DNA of 64,000 nt from Lottiidibacillus patelloidae. Its GTDB lineage: Bacteria; Bacillota; Bacilli; Bacillales; SA5d-4. A program made the position numbers and the translations under genes. The stretch covers positions 229,509 to 293,508 of the forward strand of contig NZ_NPIA01000004.1 in assembly GCF_002262935.1 (NCBI RefSeq), read 5' to 3'. The notes beneath the pieces are model-generated. The model made no database searches, was not told where the DNA came from, and saw only the letters and a program-made list of their open reading frames with translations. Positions 15,999 through 25,683 of this stretch are shown here, piece after piece. How positions within the stretch are numbered: the first letter of the stretch is position 1; each line of letters begins with the position of its first letter.

Positions 15999-17111
15999 CT
16001 ATAAATTTGATGTTCGTTTAGTAAAGTCTATTTCGGGGTAATAGGCATCTTTAACTAAAATGTTTGGTCCAAGGCATTTAACGCTAGGACAGTGGCAGTT
16101 TATTTCTTTTGCGATCGTAGACTCTTTCCACTTATTATAAGCATCTTGGAGGGAGTCGGTTTGTATATTTCCTAGTGGTGGTGTGTCACCAAAATCAGTC
16201 ACAATAATATCACCGTTAAAGATATTTACATTTAATCTAGAACGACCGTCGGGATCATTTCTCACTGTCACATTTTCCTCTGTGTGTAACCTTTTTAATA
16301 AAGCGAGATCTTCTTCATTGTTATTACATGAATAAAAAGGAAGTGTGCCAAATAACATCCAAACCTTTTTATCCCTATGATCTAATAAACGATGAATACC
16401 TTCGCGAATTTCAGGAAGCGAAGCGACATCTAATTTACTAGCAAAATCACTTGGGTACATTGGGTGTACTTCGTGCCTTTGACAACCCATTGCGATAACT
16501 TGTTTATGTATTTTTTCTATATTAGAAAGAGTTTTTGTATTAATCATCGTTTCAGCGGAAACGAAAACACCAGCTGCCGTAAGCTTCTTACAATTGTCGA
16601 CCATTCGGTCAAAGTAAGCAGCACGTTGTTCATAGCTTGGTTTTTTATCCATTACAGCAAATCCAATATTTACGAAGTCATCGACACTACCGTAATTATG
16701 GGAAATATGTAATACGTCTAAGTATGGAATTATTTTTTCATAGCGACTATATTCCATCGTTAAATTCGAGTTAATCTGTGTTCGTATTCCACGCTCATGG
16801 GCGTATTTTAAAATCGGTACTACATAATTGTTAACCGATTTTATCGAAAGCATCGGTTCTCCGCCAGTTATACTTATAGACCTTAAAGTAGGGATTTCCT
16901 CTAACCTGTTAATAATTATATCAAGCGGAAGTGGTTCTGGATCTTTAACTTGCAATGTATAGCCAACTGCACAATGTTCACAACGCATATTGCACAAGGT
17001 AGTAGTAGTAAATTCAACATTAGATAAAACCATTTCTCCATGATCTTCAATATCTAAATAAGCTTCCCAAGGATCATTGGTCGGAGTCATTTGTTCTTTT
17101 TTCATATTCAT
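15999..17111 (-). CDS. yfkAB: Radical SAM/CxCxxxxC motif protein YfkAB
   Basis: A radical SAM enzyme of about 370 residues. The 4Fe-4S motif is CNMRCEHC (CX3CX2C) in TTTLCNMRCEHCAVGYTLQ, followed by the GGEP motif in SISITGGEPML. The C-terminus has CHCPSVKCLGPN, the CxCxxxxC element that names the family. The reaction is not known. A GGAGAGGAG ribosome site lies inside the longest frame, so the ATG at 17111 is preferred over 17129. In the B. subtilis 168 reference the gene was once split into yfkA and yfkB; here it is intact. Confidence 0.9.
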   Translation of the reverse strand: MNMKKEQMTPTNDPWEAYLDIEDHGEMVLSNVEFTTTTLCNMRCEHCAVGYTLQVKDPEPLPLDIIINRLEEIPTLRSISITGGEPMLSIKSVNNYVVPILKYAHERGIRTQINSNLTMEYSRYEKIIPYLDVLHISHNYGSVDDFVNIGFAVMDKKPSYEQRAAYFDRMVDNCKKLTAAGVFVSAETMINTKTLSNIEKIHKQVIAMGCQRHEVHPMYPSDFASKLDVASLPEIREGIHRLLDHRDKKVWMLFGTLPFYSCNNNEEDLALLKRLHTEENVTVRNDPDGRSRLNVNIFNGDIIVTDFGDTPPLGNIQTDSLQDAYNKWKESTIAKEINCHCPSVKCLGPNILVKDAYYPEIDFTKRTSNL

Positions 17112-17180
17112 CTTCATTCTCCTCTCCATAAAACATCATATAGGAAAAAGAACAAGATAAGAAGTATCAAAAAATAAAAT

Positions 17181-17209
17181 TTGTTGAAATACGTGATGTT
17201 CGCTACAAT
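17181..17209 (+). promoter_or_regulatory. SigA-type promoter
   Basis: TTGTTG and TACAAT are separated by 17 bp, 20 bp upstream of the small gene at 17230. Confidence 0.55.
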
Positions 17210-17229
17210 ATTTACTAGAGGTGAGAACA

Positions 17230-17388
17230 ATGGCAAATGAAGGAATCGTAACTTTAAAAACAAAAGTCGATAAGTTGTATAAAGCAATCGATGAGATTGA
17301 ACCAGAGCAAGTTGACTTATCTGAAATTGATCGTATTTTAGAAATGGTTACAGACTTAGAAGAGACATGTAAGCAACTAAAAGATTAA
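17230..17388 (+). CDS. Small conserved protein, SE1561/YfjT-like
   Basis: A 52-residue acidic helical protein (begins MANEGIVTLKTKVDKLYKAI, ends DLEETCKQLKD). The length and pattern agree with the SE1561 family of short Firmicutes proteins, probably YfjT in B. subtilis; the name rests on recall. The start is supported by the GAGGTGAG site and by a promoter 20 bp upstream; a strong terminator follows. Predicted coiled-coil-like, function unknown. Confidence 0.65.
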   Translation: MANEGIVTLKTKVDKLYKAIDEIEPEQVDLSEIDRILEMVTDLEETCKQLKD

Positions 17389-17406
17389 ATTAAAAACGAT
17401 AACGTG

Positions 17407-17434
17407 CCCGGATGCAATTGCATTCGGGTTTTTC
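17407..17434 (+). terminator. Intrinsic terminator
   Basis: CCCGGATGCAA / TTGCATTCGGG, an 11-bp stem containing one G-T pair, followed by a T run. Confidence 0.85.
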
Positions 17435-17504
17435 TCTTTCACAAAAGTAGAGTAGCCTTTATAATAAGAATGGAGAGAAACTGGATAAAAAGGGGAAATG
17501 AATC

Positions 17505-19049
17505 TTGGAACAGTTCAAGAAAAGTATGTACGATTTAATTGTGGAAACGTCAACAAAACTACCAAAAGACGTACGCCGTGCCATCGTTAAAGCGAAAGCA
17601 CGTGAAAATGCAGGAACTCGTGCTGCGATGTCTTTAGATACAATTACTAATAATATTAAAATGGCTGATGAAAATGTATCGCCAATTTGCCAAGATACTG
17701 GATTACCGACATTTAAGATAAAGGTACCAGTTGGTGCAAACCAAATCGAAATGAAAAAAGCAATTTATGAAGCAATTGCAGAAGCAACGAAAAATAGTAA
17801 GCTTCGCCCGAATTCTGTTGACTCCATTACAGGGGAAAACACTGGGGATAATTTAGGGTTAGGAACACCGGTCATTAAGTTTGAACAATGGGAAAACGAC
17901 TACATTGATGCTCGCCTAATTTTAAAAGGTGGCGGATGTGAAAATAAAAATATTCAATATAGCCTTCCTGCTGAGTTAGATGGATTAGGCCGTGCTGGAC
18001 GTGATTTAGATGGTATTCGCAAATGTATTATGCATTCCGTTTACCAAGCACAAGGGCAAGGCTGTAGTGCTGGATTCATCGGTGTAGGAATTGGTGGAGA
18101 CCGTACTTCTGGCTACGAATTAGCAAAAGAACAATTATTCCGTAACAATGATGATGTTAATGAAAACGAAGATTTGCGTAAGCTTGAAGAATATGTGATG
18201 GACAATGCCAACGAACTTGGTATTGGAACAATGGGGTTCGGCGGTGAAACAACGTTACTAGGTTGTAAAATAGGTGTAATTAACCGTATACCAGCAAGCT
18301 TCTTCGTGTCTGTTGCGTATAACTGTTGGGCTTTCCGCCGTTTAGGAGTGAAAATTGATGCTTCTACTGGAAGTATTAACGAATGGCTGTACATGGAAGG
18401 CGAAGAAATTGATTTCACGGAACAAGTGGAAAAAGAAGCGGCTAAACTTGAAAGTGAAAATGGACCGAAACATGTAACACTTCAAGCGCCAATCTCAGAA
18501 GAAGAAATTCGCCAATTAAATGTTGGGGATGTTGTAACAATTAACGGTATGATGTACACAGGTCGTGATGCGATCCATAAGCATTTATCTGATCATGATG
18601 CACCTGTAAATTTAGATGGTCAAATCATTTACCATTGTGGACCCGTTATGATGAAAGATGAAGCTGGAAAATATCATGTGAAAGCTGCAGGACCGACGAC
18701 TAGTATTCGCGAGGAGCCTTACCAAGGTGATATTATGAAAAAATTTGGTATCCGTGCAGTCATTGGAAAAGGCGGAATGGGACCGAAAACATTAGCAGCT
18801 TTAAAAGAACATGGTGGAATTTACTTAAATGCAATCGGTGGGGCAGCACAATATTATGCTGACTGTATTAAATCGGTTGAAGGCGTTGATTTAATGGAAT
18901 TCGGAATTCCTGAAGCTATGTGGCATTTAAAGGTTGAAGGCTTTACAGCTGTAGTAACAATGGACTCTCATGGAAACAGCTTACATGAGGATGTAAATAA
19001 ATCATCACTTGAAAAATTAGCGAAATTTAAAGACCCAGTTTTCAAATAA
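17505..19049 (+). CDS. Fumarate hydratase, class I (single chain)
   Basis: A 514-residue iron-sulfur fumarase that interconverts fumarate and malate in the TCA cycle. The N-terminal alpha domain carries the cluster cysteines in SPICQDTGLPTFK, LKGGGCENKN and GQGCSAGFIGVGIGGDR. The C-terminal beta domain has NGMMYTGRDAIHKHL, YHCGPVMMKD and GAAQYYADCIKSVEG. Both are fused as in FumA/FumB. The start is TTG at 17505, with AAGGGGA 8 bases upstream; the nearby ATG at 17498 is out of frame. B. subtilis relies on the class II enzyme CitG, so this clade uses or adds the oxygen-sensitive type. The gene is monocistronic. Confidence 0.93.
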   Translation: MEQFKKSMYDLIVETSTKLPKDVRRAIVKAKARENAGTRAAMSLDTITNNIKMADENVSPICQDTGLPTFKIKVPVGANQIEMKKAIYEAIAEATKNSKLRPNSVDSITGENTGDNLGLGTPVIKFEQWENDYIDARLILKGGGCENKNIQYSLPAELDGLGRAGRDLDGIRKCIMHSVYQAQGQGCSAGFIGVGIGGDRTSGYELAKEQLFRNNDDVNENEDLRKLEEYVMDNANELGIGTMGFGGETTLLGCKIGVINRIPASFFVSVAYNCWAFRRLGVKIDASTGSINEWLYMEGEEIDFTEQVEKEAAKLESENGPKHVTLQAPISEEEIRQLNVGDVVTINGMMYTGRDAIHKHLSDHDAPVNLDGQIIYHCGPVMMKDEAGKYHVKAAGPTTSIREEPYQGDIMKKFGIRAVIGKGGMGPKTLAALKEHGGIYLNAIGGAAQYYADCIKSVEGVDLMEFGIPEAMWHLKVEGFTAVVTMDSHGNSLHEDVNKSSLEKLAKFKDPVFK

Positions 19050-19056
19050 ATCAAAC

Positions 19057-19094
19057 AAAGCATTGCACTTATAAAAAAAGTGTAGTGCTTTTCC
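19057..19094 (+). terminator. Intrinsic terminator of fumarase gene
   Basis: AAAGCATTGCACTT pairs with AAGTGTAGTGCTTT (one T-A/G-T irregularity) around an A-rich loop, with T-rich sequence after it. Confidence 0.8.
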
Positions 19095-19115
19095 TTTTCT
19101 TTCAACTTAGACCGA

Positions 19116-19140
19116 AGAAAAAACGACACAAGTGTCGTTT
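19116..19140 (-). terminator. Intrinsic terminator, minus strand
   Basis: A 9-bp perfect stem (AAACGACAC / GTGTCGTTT) followed on the minus strand by TTTTTT serves the small membrane protein gene at 19144. Confidence 0.8.
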
Positions 19141-19143
19141 GAA

Positions 19144-19350
19144 TTAAGCCTTTTTCTTTTGCTCTGTAATCACAGGGGTATTATCTAATTGCTTCAGCTC
19201 CAATTTCTTCATTTCTAATTCTAATTTTTTATGCTTCAGCTGAATCTCCATTTCTTTTCCGCGAAACTCATATTTCTTTTTTGCAATATACCCATAATAA
19301 AGCAGATAAATTCCGATTGCGATGACTAGATAAAACCAAAAATCCAACAT
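19144..19350 (-). CDS. Small membrane protein with charged coiled-coil tail
   Basis: A 68-residue protein: one N-terminal membrane helix (FWFYLVIAIGIYLLYYGYIA) followed by a highly charged helical tail (EIQLKHKKLELEMKKLELKQ). Start chosen at 19350 because GGAGGTGA is 2-9 bases before it; a longer frame from 19377 has no ribosome site. The layout resembles small accessory or phage-shock-like proteins, but no family is recognised. It may be cotranscribed with the MmcQ/YjbR-like gene upstream. Confidence 0.6.
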   Translation of the reverse strand: MLDFWFYLVIAIGIYLLYYGYIAKKKYEFRGKEMEIQLKHKKLELEMKKLELKQLDNTPVITEQKKKA

Positions 19351-19385
19351 TTTCACCTCCATGTCGACCTTTTTCAAGTGAACGA

Positions 19386-19766
19386 TTATGTCGATGTTTT
19401 TTGATAATCCTTAACAATACTTTTCGGTGCACATCGTAAATATCCTTCTAATATTAGATCCTTCATTTCCTCCCAATCAATGGCTGATACATCTAAAACA
19501 GTACTCCAACCATGTCTGCCGATGTAAGGAGATTTTTTAAACTTTCCAGATTGTATTAATAGCTCTTGCGTTTCCATTAATGTCTTTATTGACATAGTAA
19601 TATTACCTTCATATTCGCCAAAGATTATAAACGGCTTGTCCTTAATACGAAACGACGTATGGCCAAATTTATCAATACCTTCTGTCACTTCACGGAAATT
19701 TATACAAATCTCCCGAACCTTTGCTACTAATTCTGATCCTTGTTTAGATGATAAGACATCATACAT
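19386..19766 (-). CDS. MmcQ/YjbR family protein
   Basis: A 126-residue protein of the MmcQ/YjbR fold (CyaY-like, proposed DNA-binding). Typical features are TEGIDKFGHTSFRIKDKPFI in the N-terminal half, SIKTLMETQELLIQSGKFKK, and YIGRHGWSTVLDVSAIDWEE, the last being the most conserved part of the family. Function is not established. It follows the VOC gene by 18 bp on the same strand, so the two are probably an operon. Confidence 0.8.
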   Translation of the reverse strand: MYDVLSSKQGSELVAKVREICINFREVTEGIDKFGHTSFRIKDKPFIIFGEYEGNITMSIKTLMETQELLIQSGKFKKSPYIGRHGWSTVLDVSAIDWEEMKDLILEGYLRCAPKSIVKDYQKTST

Positions 19767-19784
19767 AACTTAACCTCCTCACTT

Positions 19785-20162
19785 TTATTCATGAATTGCT
19801 AGTACAGCGCCTGCTGGGTCTTGAATAATACAAAATAACATTTGTCCCATCTGACGTGGGCCATCAATGATTTTCCCGCCATTTTCAACACATACTTCTG
19901 CACTCTTTTTTACACTTTCAACTTTTACGTACATGAGCCACTGGGCTGGAATGTTAGCATTACTTTCTTTCGCATGACAAATTCCTGTCACCGTGTCTCC
20001 TTCAGGTGTCTTAATATCAAAATCATGGTAATCTCCCATGTCATGGGGGCTAGCTTTCCAACCAACGACTTTACAGTAAAAATCTTTTATCTCCTCAGCA
20101 TTTTCCACAGTGAGATCTCGCCAAGCGATGGTTCCAATACTACTTTTATTTTTCTCACTCAT
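19785..20162 (-). CDS. VOC (glyoxalase/bleomycin resistance-fold) protein
   Basis: A 125-residue vicinal oxygen chelate-fold protein. It has the two beta-alpha-beta-beta-beta modules: IAWRDLTVENAEEIKDFYCK with KVVGWKASPHDMGDYHDFDI, and WLMYVKVESVKKSAEVCVEN with DPAGAVLAIHE at the end. The pattern is that of YwbC/PhnB-like small VOC proteins. The metal ligands of true glyoxalase I are not all obvious, so no substrate is proposed. Upstream gene of a pair with the MmcQ/YjbR gene. Confidence 0.8.
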   Translation of the reverse strand: MSEKNKSSIGTIAWRDLTVENAEEIKDFYCKVVGWKASPHDMGDYHDFDIKTPEGDTVTGICHAKESNANIPAQWLMYVKVESVKKSAEVCVENGGKIIDGPRQMGQMLFCIIQDPAGAVLAIHE

Positions 20163-20266
20163 CCTTCAGTCCTCCTCGTTCTTTTTCTCTTATCCATCAA
20201 TTTCGGCACTTCATACATGATTTCCTTTGTTCCTACGAAAACTAGGTAAAAAAGAGGAGAATGGAT

Positions 20267-21064
20267 ATGAAAAAGTTACTATTGATTGGCATTGTTTTAT
20301 TAATAAGTGTGGCGTTACCAATATCAGCGTCGGCAACACAATACGAAAATAAACCGTATCATTGGGGATTTAAGAAAAGTAAGAACCATCAACCAGCCTC
20401 AATAGCGCAAGAACCTTTTGCCCCGTTAATCCCTAAATATGAAAGCTTTTTTATCGGTAATATTGAAGAAAAAGAATTGTATTTAACGTTTGATAATGGC
20501 TATGAAAATGGCTATACAGAAAAAGTGTTAGATGTGCTCCTAGAAAAGAAAGTACCTGCTGCATTTTTCGTCACTGGACATTATTTGAAGGATCAACCAC
20601 ATTTAGTAAAACGGATGGTGAAAGAAGGGCATACTGTTGGAAACCATTCGTGGCATCATCCAGATTTAACGACAGTTAGTGATGCAAGGCTAAAAGAAGA
20701 GTTGGATAAAGTAAAAAGTGAATATGAAGCACTGACTGGTAAGAAAGATATGACATACTTACGTCCGCCACGAGGGATTTTTAGTGAGCGAACGTTAGCC
20801 TTAAGTAAACAGCTTGGCTACACGAATGTGTTTTGGTCACTTGCCTATAAAGATTGGGAAACTGACAATCAAAAAGGCTGGAAATATGCGTACGATAAAA
20901 TTATGCAACAAGTACACCCTGGAGCGATCATGCTACTTCATTCCGTTTCCAAAGATAATGCGGAAGCGTTAGGAAAAGTAATTGATGATTTAAGAAAACA
21001 AGGATATACGTTTAAGTCGTTGGACGCATTACTTTTTGATGATCCAATGCAAAATGCTCGATAA
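20267..21064 (+). CDS. pdaA: Polysaccharide deacetylase PdaA (muramic delta-lactam synthesis)
   Basis: A NodB-type carbohydrate esterase (CE4) exported to the cell surface. A signal peptide (KKLLLIGIVLLISVALPISA) is followed by the catalytic domain: LYLTFDNGYENGY, where the PdaA subgroup has Asn in place of the second Asp, VGNHSWHHPDL with the metal His pair, RPPRGIFS, and HPGAIMLLHSVS. PdaA removes N-acetyl from MurNAc so that muramic-delta-lactam can form in spore cortex, needed for germination. Start taken at 20267, six bases after AGAGGAGA; the ATG at 20261 abuts that site. It is the yfjS homologue, next to yfjP and yfjO as in B. subtilis. Confidence 0.9.
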   Translation: MKKLLLIGIVLLISVALPISASATQYENKPYHWGFKKSKNHQPASIAQEPFAPLIPKYESFFIGNIEEKELYLTFDNGYENGYTEKVLDVLLEKKVPAAFFVTGHYLKDQPHLVKRMVKEGHTVGNHSWHHPDLTTVSDARLKEELDKVKSEYEALTGKKDMTYLRPPRGIFSERTLALSKQLGYTNVFWSLAYKDWETDNQKGWKYAYDKIMQQVHPGAIMLLHSVSKDNAEALGKVIDDLRKQGYTFKSLDALLFDDPMQNAR

Positions 21065-21069
21065 TAATG

Positions 21070-21098
21070 AAGCTCCCATTTACAATGGGGGCTTATTG
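21070..21098 (+). terminator. Terminator after pdaA
   Basis: AAGCTCCCATT / AATGGGGGCTT stem with one T-G pair; the downstream T run is weak (TATTGTTT). Confidence 0.55.
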
Positions 21099-21186
21099 TT
21101 TAAGTAGATTTTGCCGAGCCTTTAGCCCATAAGCATTTTTTACTTTCTGTTATAATTAAATGAAAAATGAAAATGAGTGAAGTATC

Positions 21187-22086
21187 ATGTGGGAGTACAT
21201 AGTTAAATTTAAAGGACCGTACAATTTTAATTTATTAATAAACCGTTTGGGTAGGGACCCGTTACATGAAGTTAATAAAGAAGAAAGAAGTATAAAAGTT
21301 CCTTTGCTAATTCAAAATGAAAAACGTGTCGTCGAAGTACAATTTATTGGTAGGACCGAAGACCCTGCTTTTAATGTAAGAAGTATAAATGCTCCAAAGA
21401 GTGAGCAAGATCTAATACTGAAAAATTTGAATGAAATATTTCAGTGGGATAAATCGCTAAGTAAGTTGCAGGAGCATTTCGCCAAAACAGAGTTAGCCCC
21501 TCTATTTTATTTGTTTGCAGGTGCACCGATTATCCGTGAATTTGATCCTTATCGTTGTCTTGTTAAATGTATCATTCACCAACAATTAAATTTAAAATTT
21601 GCAGCAACGTTATCAGAACGCTTTGTAAAAGGATTTGGTGAAGAGGTGGAAGGTGTTTGGTTTTATCCTACACCAGAAAAAGTTAGTAGTTTAACGGTAG
21701 AAGAACTACGTGAAATGCAGTTTAGTGAGCGTAAAGCAGAATATTTAATCCAAACGTCAGAGAAGGTTGCATCAGGACAATTAGATTTAGAAAAACTAAG
21801 TGAATTGTCAGACGAGGAAATAATCAAGCAGCTAACGGCATTACGGGGCATAGGTCCATGGACTGCAGAAAATATGCTCTTATTTGCATATGGTCGAGAA
21901 GATATTTATCCAGTAGGAGATATTGGTATTCAAAATGCACTAAAGAAATTACTCAACTTAGAAAAAAAGCCTACTAAAGATATGATGATACAACTTGGTG
22001 AAAAATGGGCACCATATCGCAGCTATGCCACATTATATTTATGGCTTAGCATGGAAAATGAGAAAGTACGGAGTGAATCGGAATGA
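21187..22086 (+). CDS. yfjP: DNA-3-methyladenine glycosylase, AlkA-like (YfjP)
   Basis: A 299-residue HhH-GPD DNA glycosylase that removes alkylated bases in base excision repair. The helix-hairpin-helix is [20 protein letters not shown] and the catalytic Asp follows in [35 protein letters not shown] is the conserved core helix pair of AlkA proteins. It overlaps the next gene by four bases (ATGA). Order pdaA-yfjP-yfjO matches B. subtilis. Confidence 0.87.
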   Translation: MWEYIVKFKGPYNFNLLINRLGRDPLHEVNKEERSIKVPLLIQNEKRVVEVQFIGRTEDPAFNVRSINAPKSEQDLILKNLNEIFQWDKSLSKLQEHFAKTELAPLFYLFAGAPIIREFDPYRCLVKCIIHQQLNLKFAATLSERFVKGFGEEVEGVWFYPTPEKVSSLTVEELREMQFSERKAEYLIQTSEKVASGQLDLEKLSELSDEEIIKQLTALRGIGPWTAENMLLFAYGREDIYPVGDIGIQNALKKLLNLEKKPTKDMMIQLGEKWAPYRSYATLYLWLSMENEKVRSESE

Positions 22087-23468
22087 AAACAAAAGAACAA
22101 GCACAATTAAAAGTCGGAGATACGTTTCCACTTACAATAAAAAGACTTGGGATTAATGGAGAAGGTGTTGGCTATTTCAAGCGAAAAGTCGCCTTTGTTT
22201 ACGGTGCTTTGCCTGGTGAAGAAGTCGTAGCTACGGCAGTAAAAGTACATGAAAAATTTATCGAGGGCAAAGTGAAAAAAATTCGCAAAAAATCTGCCCA
22301 TCGAGTAGCGCCACCTTGTCCAGTTTATGAGCAATGTGGTGGATGTCAGCTTCAGCATTTAGCATATGATCAGCAGTTAAAAGAAAAGCGAGACATTGTA
22401 AAGCAAGCATTTGAAAAGTATTTGAAACATATTGCTGACAAACTAACAATTAAAGAAACAATTGGCATGGAAGAACCGTGGCAATACCGAAATAAAAGTC
22501 AGCTTCAAGTCGGCAAAGAAAAAGAAAAAGTAATTGCGGGGCTATACGGCTTAAACTCACATCAGCTCGTAGATATTAGTGAATGTGCAATTCAGCATCC
22601 AGCAACGAATAAAGTGACACAAACTGTCAAAACGATATTAAGTGATTTAAATATATCAATTTACAATGAAAGAAAACGAAGCGGCATCATTCGCACCATC
22701 GTTACGAGAGTCGGGTTTGAGACTGGACAAGTACAACTAGTTTTAATTACTACCCAAAAAGACATTCCGAAAAAGAATATTTTAATTAGAGAAGTACAAA
22801 AGCGTCTGCCAGAAGTTACTTCTATTTTACAAAATATTAATGGCGAAAAAACGTCACTTATTTTCGGAGATAAAACACTTCATTTAGGCGGTGAAGAAGT
22901 AATTCAAGAAACACTTGGAGATTTATCTTTTGAACTTTCAGCAAGAGCCTTCTTCCAACTTAATCCTATTCAAACTGTAAAACTATATGATGAAGTGAAG
23001 AAAGCAGCAGCATTAACTGGAACGGAAAAAGTCGTAGATGCTTACTGCGGTGTTGGTACAATAGGGTTATGGCTTGCCAAAGATGCCGCAGAAATTCGCG
23101 GAATGGATGTCATTCCAGAATCGATTGATGATGCGAAGAAAAATGCAAAAAAGCATAATTTTCAACAGGCAACCTATTTTGTAGGAAAAGCGGAGCAATT
23201 AATGCCCAAGTGGGTAAATGAAGGTTGGAAGCCTGATGTCGTTGTTGTTGATCCACCTCGGACAGGTTGTGATCAAAAACTTTTAGAAACAATTGTAAAA
23301 GTAAAGCCGAAAAAAGTTGTTTATGTTTCATGTAACCCATCTACTCTTGCCAAGGATGCAGGGTATTTATCTAGTAAAGGGTTCGGAATAAAGTCGATTC
23401 AACCTGTAGATATGTTCCCTCATACTGCGCATGTCGAATGTGTCGTGGAATTTTCTCTTAAAGGATAG
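22083..23468 (+). CDS. yfjO: RNA (uracil-5-)-methyltransferase, RumA/TrmA family (YfjO)
   Basis: A 461-residue SAM-dependent enzyme that makes 5-methyluridine in rRNA. A TRAM domain (residues 9-70, with [20 protein letters not shown]) precedes a cysteine cluster [14 protein letters not shown], which with ECAIQH binds 4Fe-4S. The methyltransferase part shows [16 protein letters not shown], the DPPRTGCD motif, and the catalytic Cys in [14 protein letters not shown]. subtilis has the paralogues RlmCD (YefA) and YfjO; position favours YfjO. It is translationally coupled to yfjP. Confidence 0.9.
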   Translation: MKTKEQAQLKVGDTFPLTIKRLGINGEGVGYFKRKVAFVYGALPGEEVVATAVKVHEKFIEGKVKKIRKKSAHRVAPPCPVYEQCGGCQLQHLAYDQQLKEKRDIVKQAFEKYLKHIADKLTIKETIGMEEPWQYRNKSQLQVGKEKEKVIAGLYGLNSHQLVDISECAIQHPATNKVTQTVKTILSDLNISIYNERKRSGIIRTIVTRVGFETGQVQLVLITTQKDIPKKNILIREVQKRLPEVTSILQNINGEKTSLIFGDKTLHLGGEEVIQETLGDLSFELSARAFFQLNPIQTVKLYDEVKKAAALTGTEKVVDAYCGVGTIGLWLAKDAAEIRGMDVIPESIDDAKKNAKKHNFQQATYFVGKAEQLMPKWVNEGWKPDVVVVDPPRTGCDQKLLETIVKVKPKKVVYVSCNPSTLAKDAGYLSSKGFGIKSIQPVDMFPHTAHVECVVEFSLKG

Positions 23469-23517
23469 CGTCTTCGCTAGGAACAAATGCAATAGCAAAA
23501 ATGAGAGGTAGATAGTG

Positions 23518-25182
23518 ATGCAGAAAAAATGGTGGAAAGAAAGTGTTGTCTATCAAATTTATCCAAGAAGCTTTATGGACAGTAATGGTGATGGTATTGG
23601 TGATTTAAAAGGTATTACCTCAAAGCTTGATTATTTAAAACAATTGGGTGTTGATGTCATATGGCTATCTCCTGTATATAAGTCACCGAATGATGACAAC
23701 GGTTACGATATTAGTGATTATCAAAATATCATGGACGACTTTGGTACAATGGCTGACTGGGATGAGTTGTTAGCAGGATTGCATGCGCGTGGTATGAAAT
23801 TAATGATGGATTTAGTCGTTAATCATTCATCAGATGAACATCATTGGTTTGTGGAATCGCGAAAATCAAAGGATAACCCTTATCGTGATTATTATATTTG
23901 GCGCAAAGGAAAAGATGGGCAGGAACCGAATAATTGGACATCTGTCTTTAGTGGATCTGCCTGGGAATATGACAAAGAAACAGATGAATACTTCCTTCAT
24001 CTATTTAGTAAAAAACAGCCAGATTTAAATTGGGAAAATGAGAATTTACGTAAAGAAATTTATGACATGATGACGTGGTGGCTTGATAAGGGAATCGATG
24101 GTTTTCGAATGGATGTCATTAACTTAATATCAAAAGCTGAAGGACTACCTAGCGTTCCTGGTGGAAAAAGATATGAGTGGGGCGGGGATTATTTTATGAA
24201 TGGCCCTAAAGTGCATGATTACATTCAAGAAATGAACCGAGAAGTTCTATCTAAGTACGACATTATTACTGTTGGTGAAACGCCAGGGGCATCTACGGAA
24301 GATGCCAAGCAATATGCGAACGAAGAAGGAACGGAATTAAACATGATCTTTACGTTTGAGCATATGGATCTCGATTCAGGACCAGGTGGTAAGTGGGATG
24401 TTAAGCCATGGAAGCTAACGGACTTAAAAGAAGTGATGACAAAATGGCAGAAAGAATTAGAGGACAAGGGATGGAATAGCCTTTACCTAAACAACCATGA
24501 TCAACCTCGTATGGTTTCTCGATTAGGGGATGATCAAGAATATCGCGTGATATCAGCAAAGATGTTAGCAACATTCCTACACTTCTTGCAAGGAACACCT
24601 TATATTTATCAAGGTGAAGAAATTGGAATGACTAATGTTCAATTTCAGTCAATTGAAGAATATAACGACATTGAAATACATAACATGTATCGGGAAAAAG
24701 TTATTGATGGTGGGGAAGACCATGAGAAGATTATGGAGGCCATCTATATTAAAGGGCGTGACAACGCGAGAACACCGATGCAGTGGGATGCAACTGAGCA
24801 TGGAGGTTTTACTACTGGGACTCCGTGGCTGAAAGTTAATCCTAATTATAAAGAAATTAATGTTAATAACGCACTTGCAGATGAAAATTCGATTTTTTAT
24901 TTTTATCAAAAGTTAATTAAGCTGCGGAAGGAAAATGACATTATCGTTTACGGATCCTATGATCTAATTTTGGATGATGATGAAAAGATTTATGCATATA
25001 CACGAACGCTCGGTGAAGAAAAACTGATCGTATTATGTAATTTTTCAAATGAAGAAGTTGGGTTTGAGTTGCCAGATTCCTTATCTTTTACTACTAATCG
25101 AAAGCTTATAGGAAATTATTCTACTAATGAACTATTATCACCACTTAAACCGTATGAAGCGAGGGCTTATTTGATAAAGTAA
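23518..25182 (+). CDS. malL: Oligo-1,6-glucosidase/alpha-glucosidase (GH13)
   Basis: A 554-residue GH13 enzyme cleaving alpha-1,6 (and often alpha-1,4) links at the non-reducing end of short oligosaccharides; cytoplasmic, no signal. Motifs: KESVVYQIYPRSFMDSNGDG, LMMDLVVNHSSDEH, the nucleophile Asp in DGFRMDVINLI, the acid/base Glu in TVGETPGAS, and the third Asp in LNNHDQPRMVS. The region-II Val in DVIN marks alpha-1,6 preference in this group. ATG at 23518 is preferred over GTG 23515 on spacing from GAGAGG. No PTS or ABC sugar uptake gene is adjacent, so its substrate route is elsewhere; the gene symbol is by similarity. Confidence 0.88.
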   Translation: MQKKWWKESVVYQIYPRSFMDSNGDGIGDLKGITSKLDYLKQLGVDVIWLSPVYKSPNDDNGYDISDYQNIMDDFGTMADWDELLAGLHARGMKLMMDLVVNHSSDEHHWFVESRKSKDNPYRDYYIWRKGKDGQEPNNWTSVFSGSAWEYDKETDEYFLHLFSKKQPDLNWENENLRKEIYDMMTWWLDKGIDGFRMDVINLISKAEGLPSVPGGKRYEWGGDYFMNGPKVHDYIQEMNREVLSKYDIITVGETPGASTEDAKQYANEEGTELNMIFTFEHMDLDSGPGGKWDVKPWKLTDLKEVMTKWQKELEDKGWNSLYLNNHDQPRMVSRLGDDQEYRVISAKMLATFLHFLQGTPYIYQGEEIGMTNVQFQSIEEYNDIEIHNMYREKVIDGGEDHEKIMEAIYIKGRDNARTPMQWDATEHGGFTTGTPWLKVNPNYKEINVNNALADENSIFYFYQKLIKLRKENDIIVYGSYDLILDDDEKIYAYTRTLGEEKLIVLCNFSNEEVGFELPDSLSFTTNRKLIGNYSTNELLSPLKPYEARAYLIK

Positions 25183-25235
25183 CATCCAGTAAGTTGCATG
25201 AAACATTACCAAACGCTTTGTGGGACATAAGACGA

Positions 25236-25276
25236 AAAACTGCTACCTCCTTTTTAATTAGGTAGCAGTTTTTTAA
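25236..25276 (+). terminator. Intrinsic terminator
   Basis: A 12-bp stem AAAACTGCTACC / GGTAGCAGTTTT with a 13-nt loop and a T run; it may serve both convergent genes. Confidence 0.85.
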
Positions 25277-25286
25277 TTTGATTTGA

Positions 25287-25670
25287 TTAAGCTGCGCTTT
25301 TATGGAAGAAAAATTTTGAAACGATAACTTGAATAATATAGAAAAGAGAAGCAGCTATTGCACCAAAAAGAAGTAAATGGATATATTCAAACCCGTAAAG
25401 GTTTATAATGATATCAAGTACAGCAATTAGTAATGCTCCTGCTAGTGCGTATAAAGATAAACTAATGAAGAATGTTATTATGGCACTTTTACTTTTCACA
25501 TGTTCGTTAATTAATTTATCTACATAGAGAGAAATAGGGACCCCTAAGGCTAAGTAAATAACAGTAGAAAATATTAAGTAAGTTGTAAAATATTCTTCAG
25601 CACCATTAGCTGTAAAGTGAATCGTAAATATTATTGCACAAATAAGACCGACGACTAGTTTCTTTACCAT
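25287..25670 (-). CDS. Hypothetical four-helix membrane protein
   Basis: A 127-residue protein with four membrane helices: VVGLICAIIFTIHFTANGA, LIFSTVIYLALGVPISLYV, IITFFISLSLYALAGALLIA and LLFGAIAASLFYIIQVIVSK. No family is recognised. It lies 13 bp downstream of the acetyltransferase gene on the same strand and is likely its operon partner. Confidence 0.6.
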   Translation of the reverse strand: MVKKLVVGLICAIIFTIHFTANGAEEYFTTYLIFSTVIYLALGVPISLYVDKLINEHVKSKSAIITFFISLSLYALAGALLIAVLDIIINLYGFEYIHLLLFGAIAASLFYIIQVIVSKFFFHKSAA

Positions 25671-25683
25671 TTACAAGCCCCCT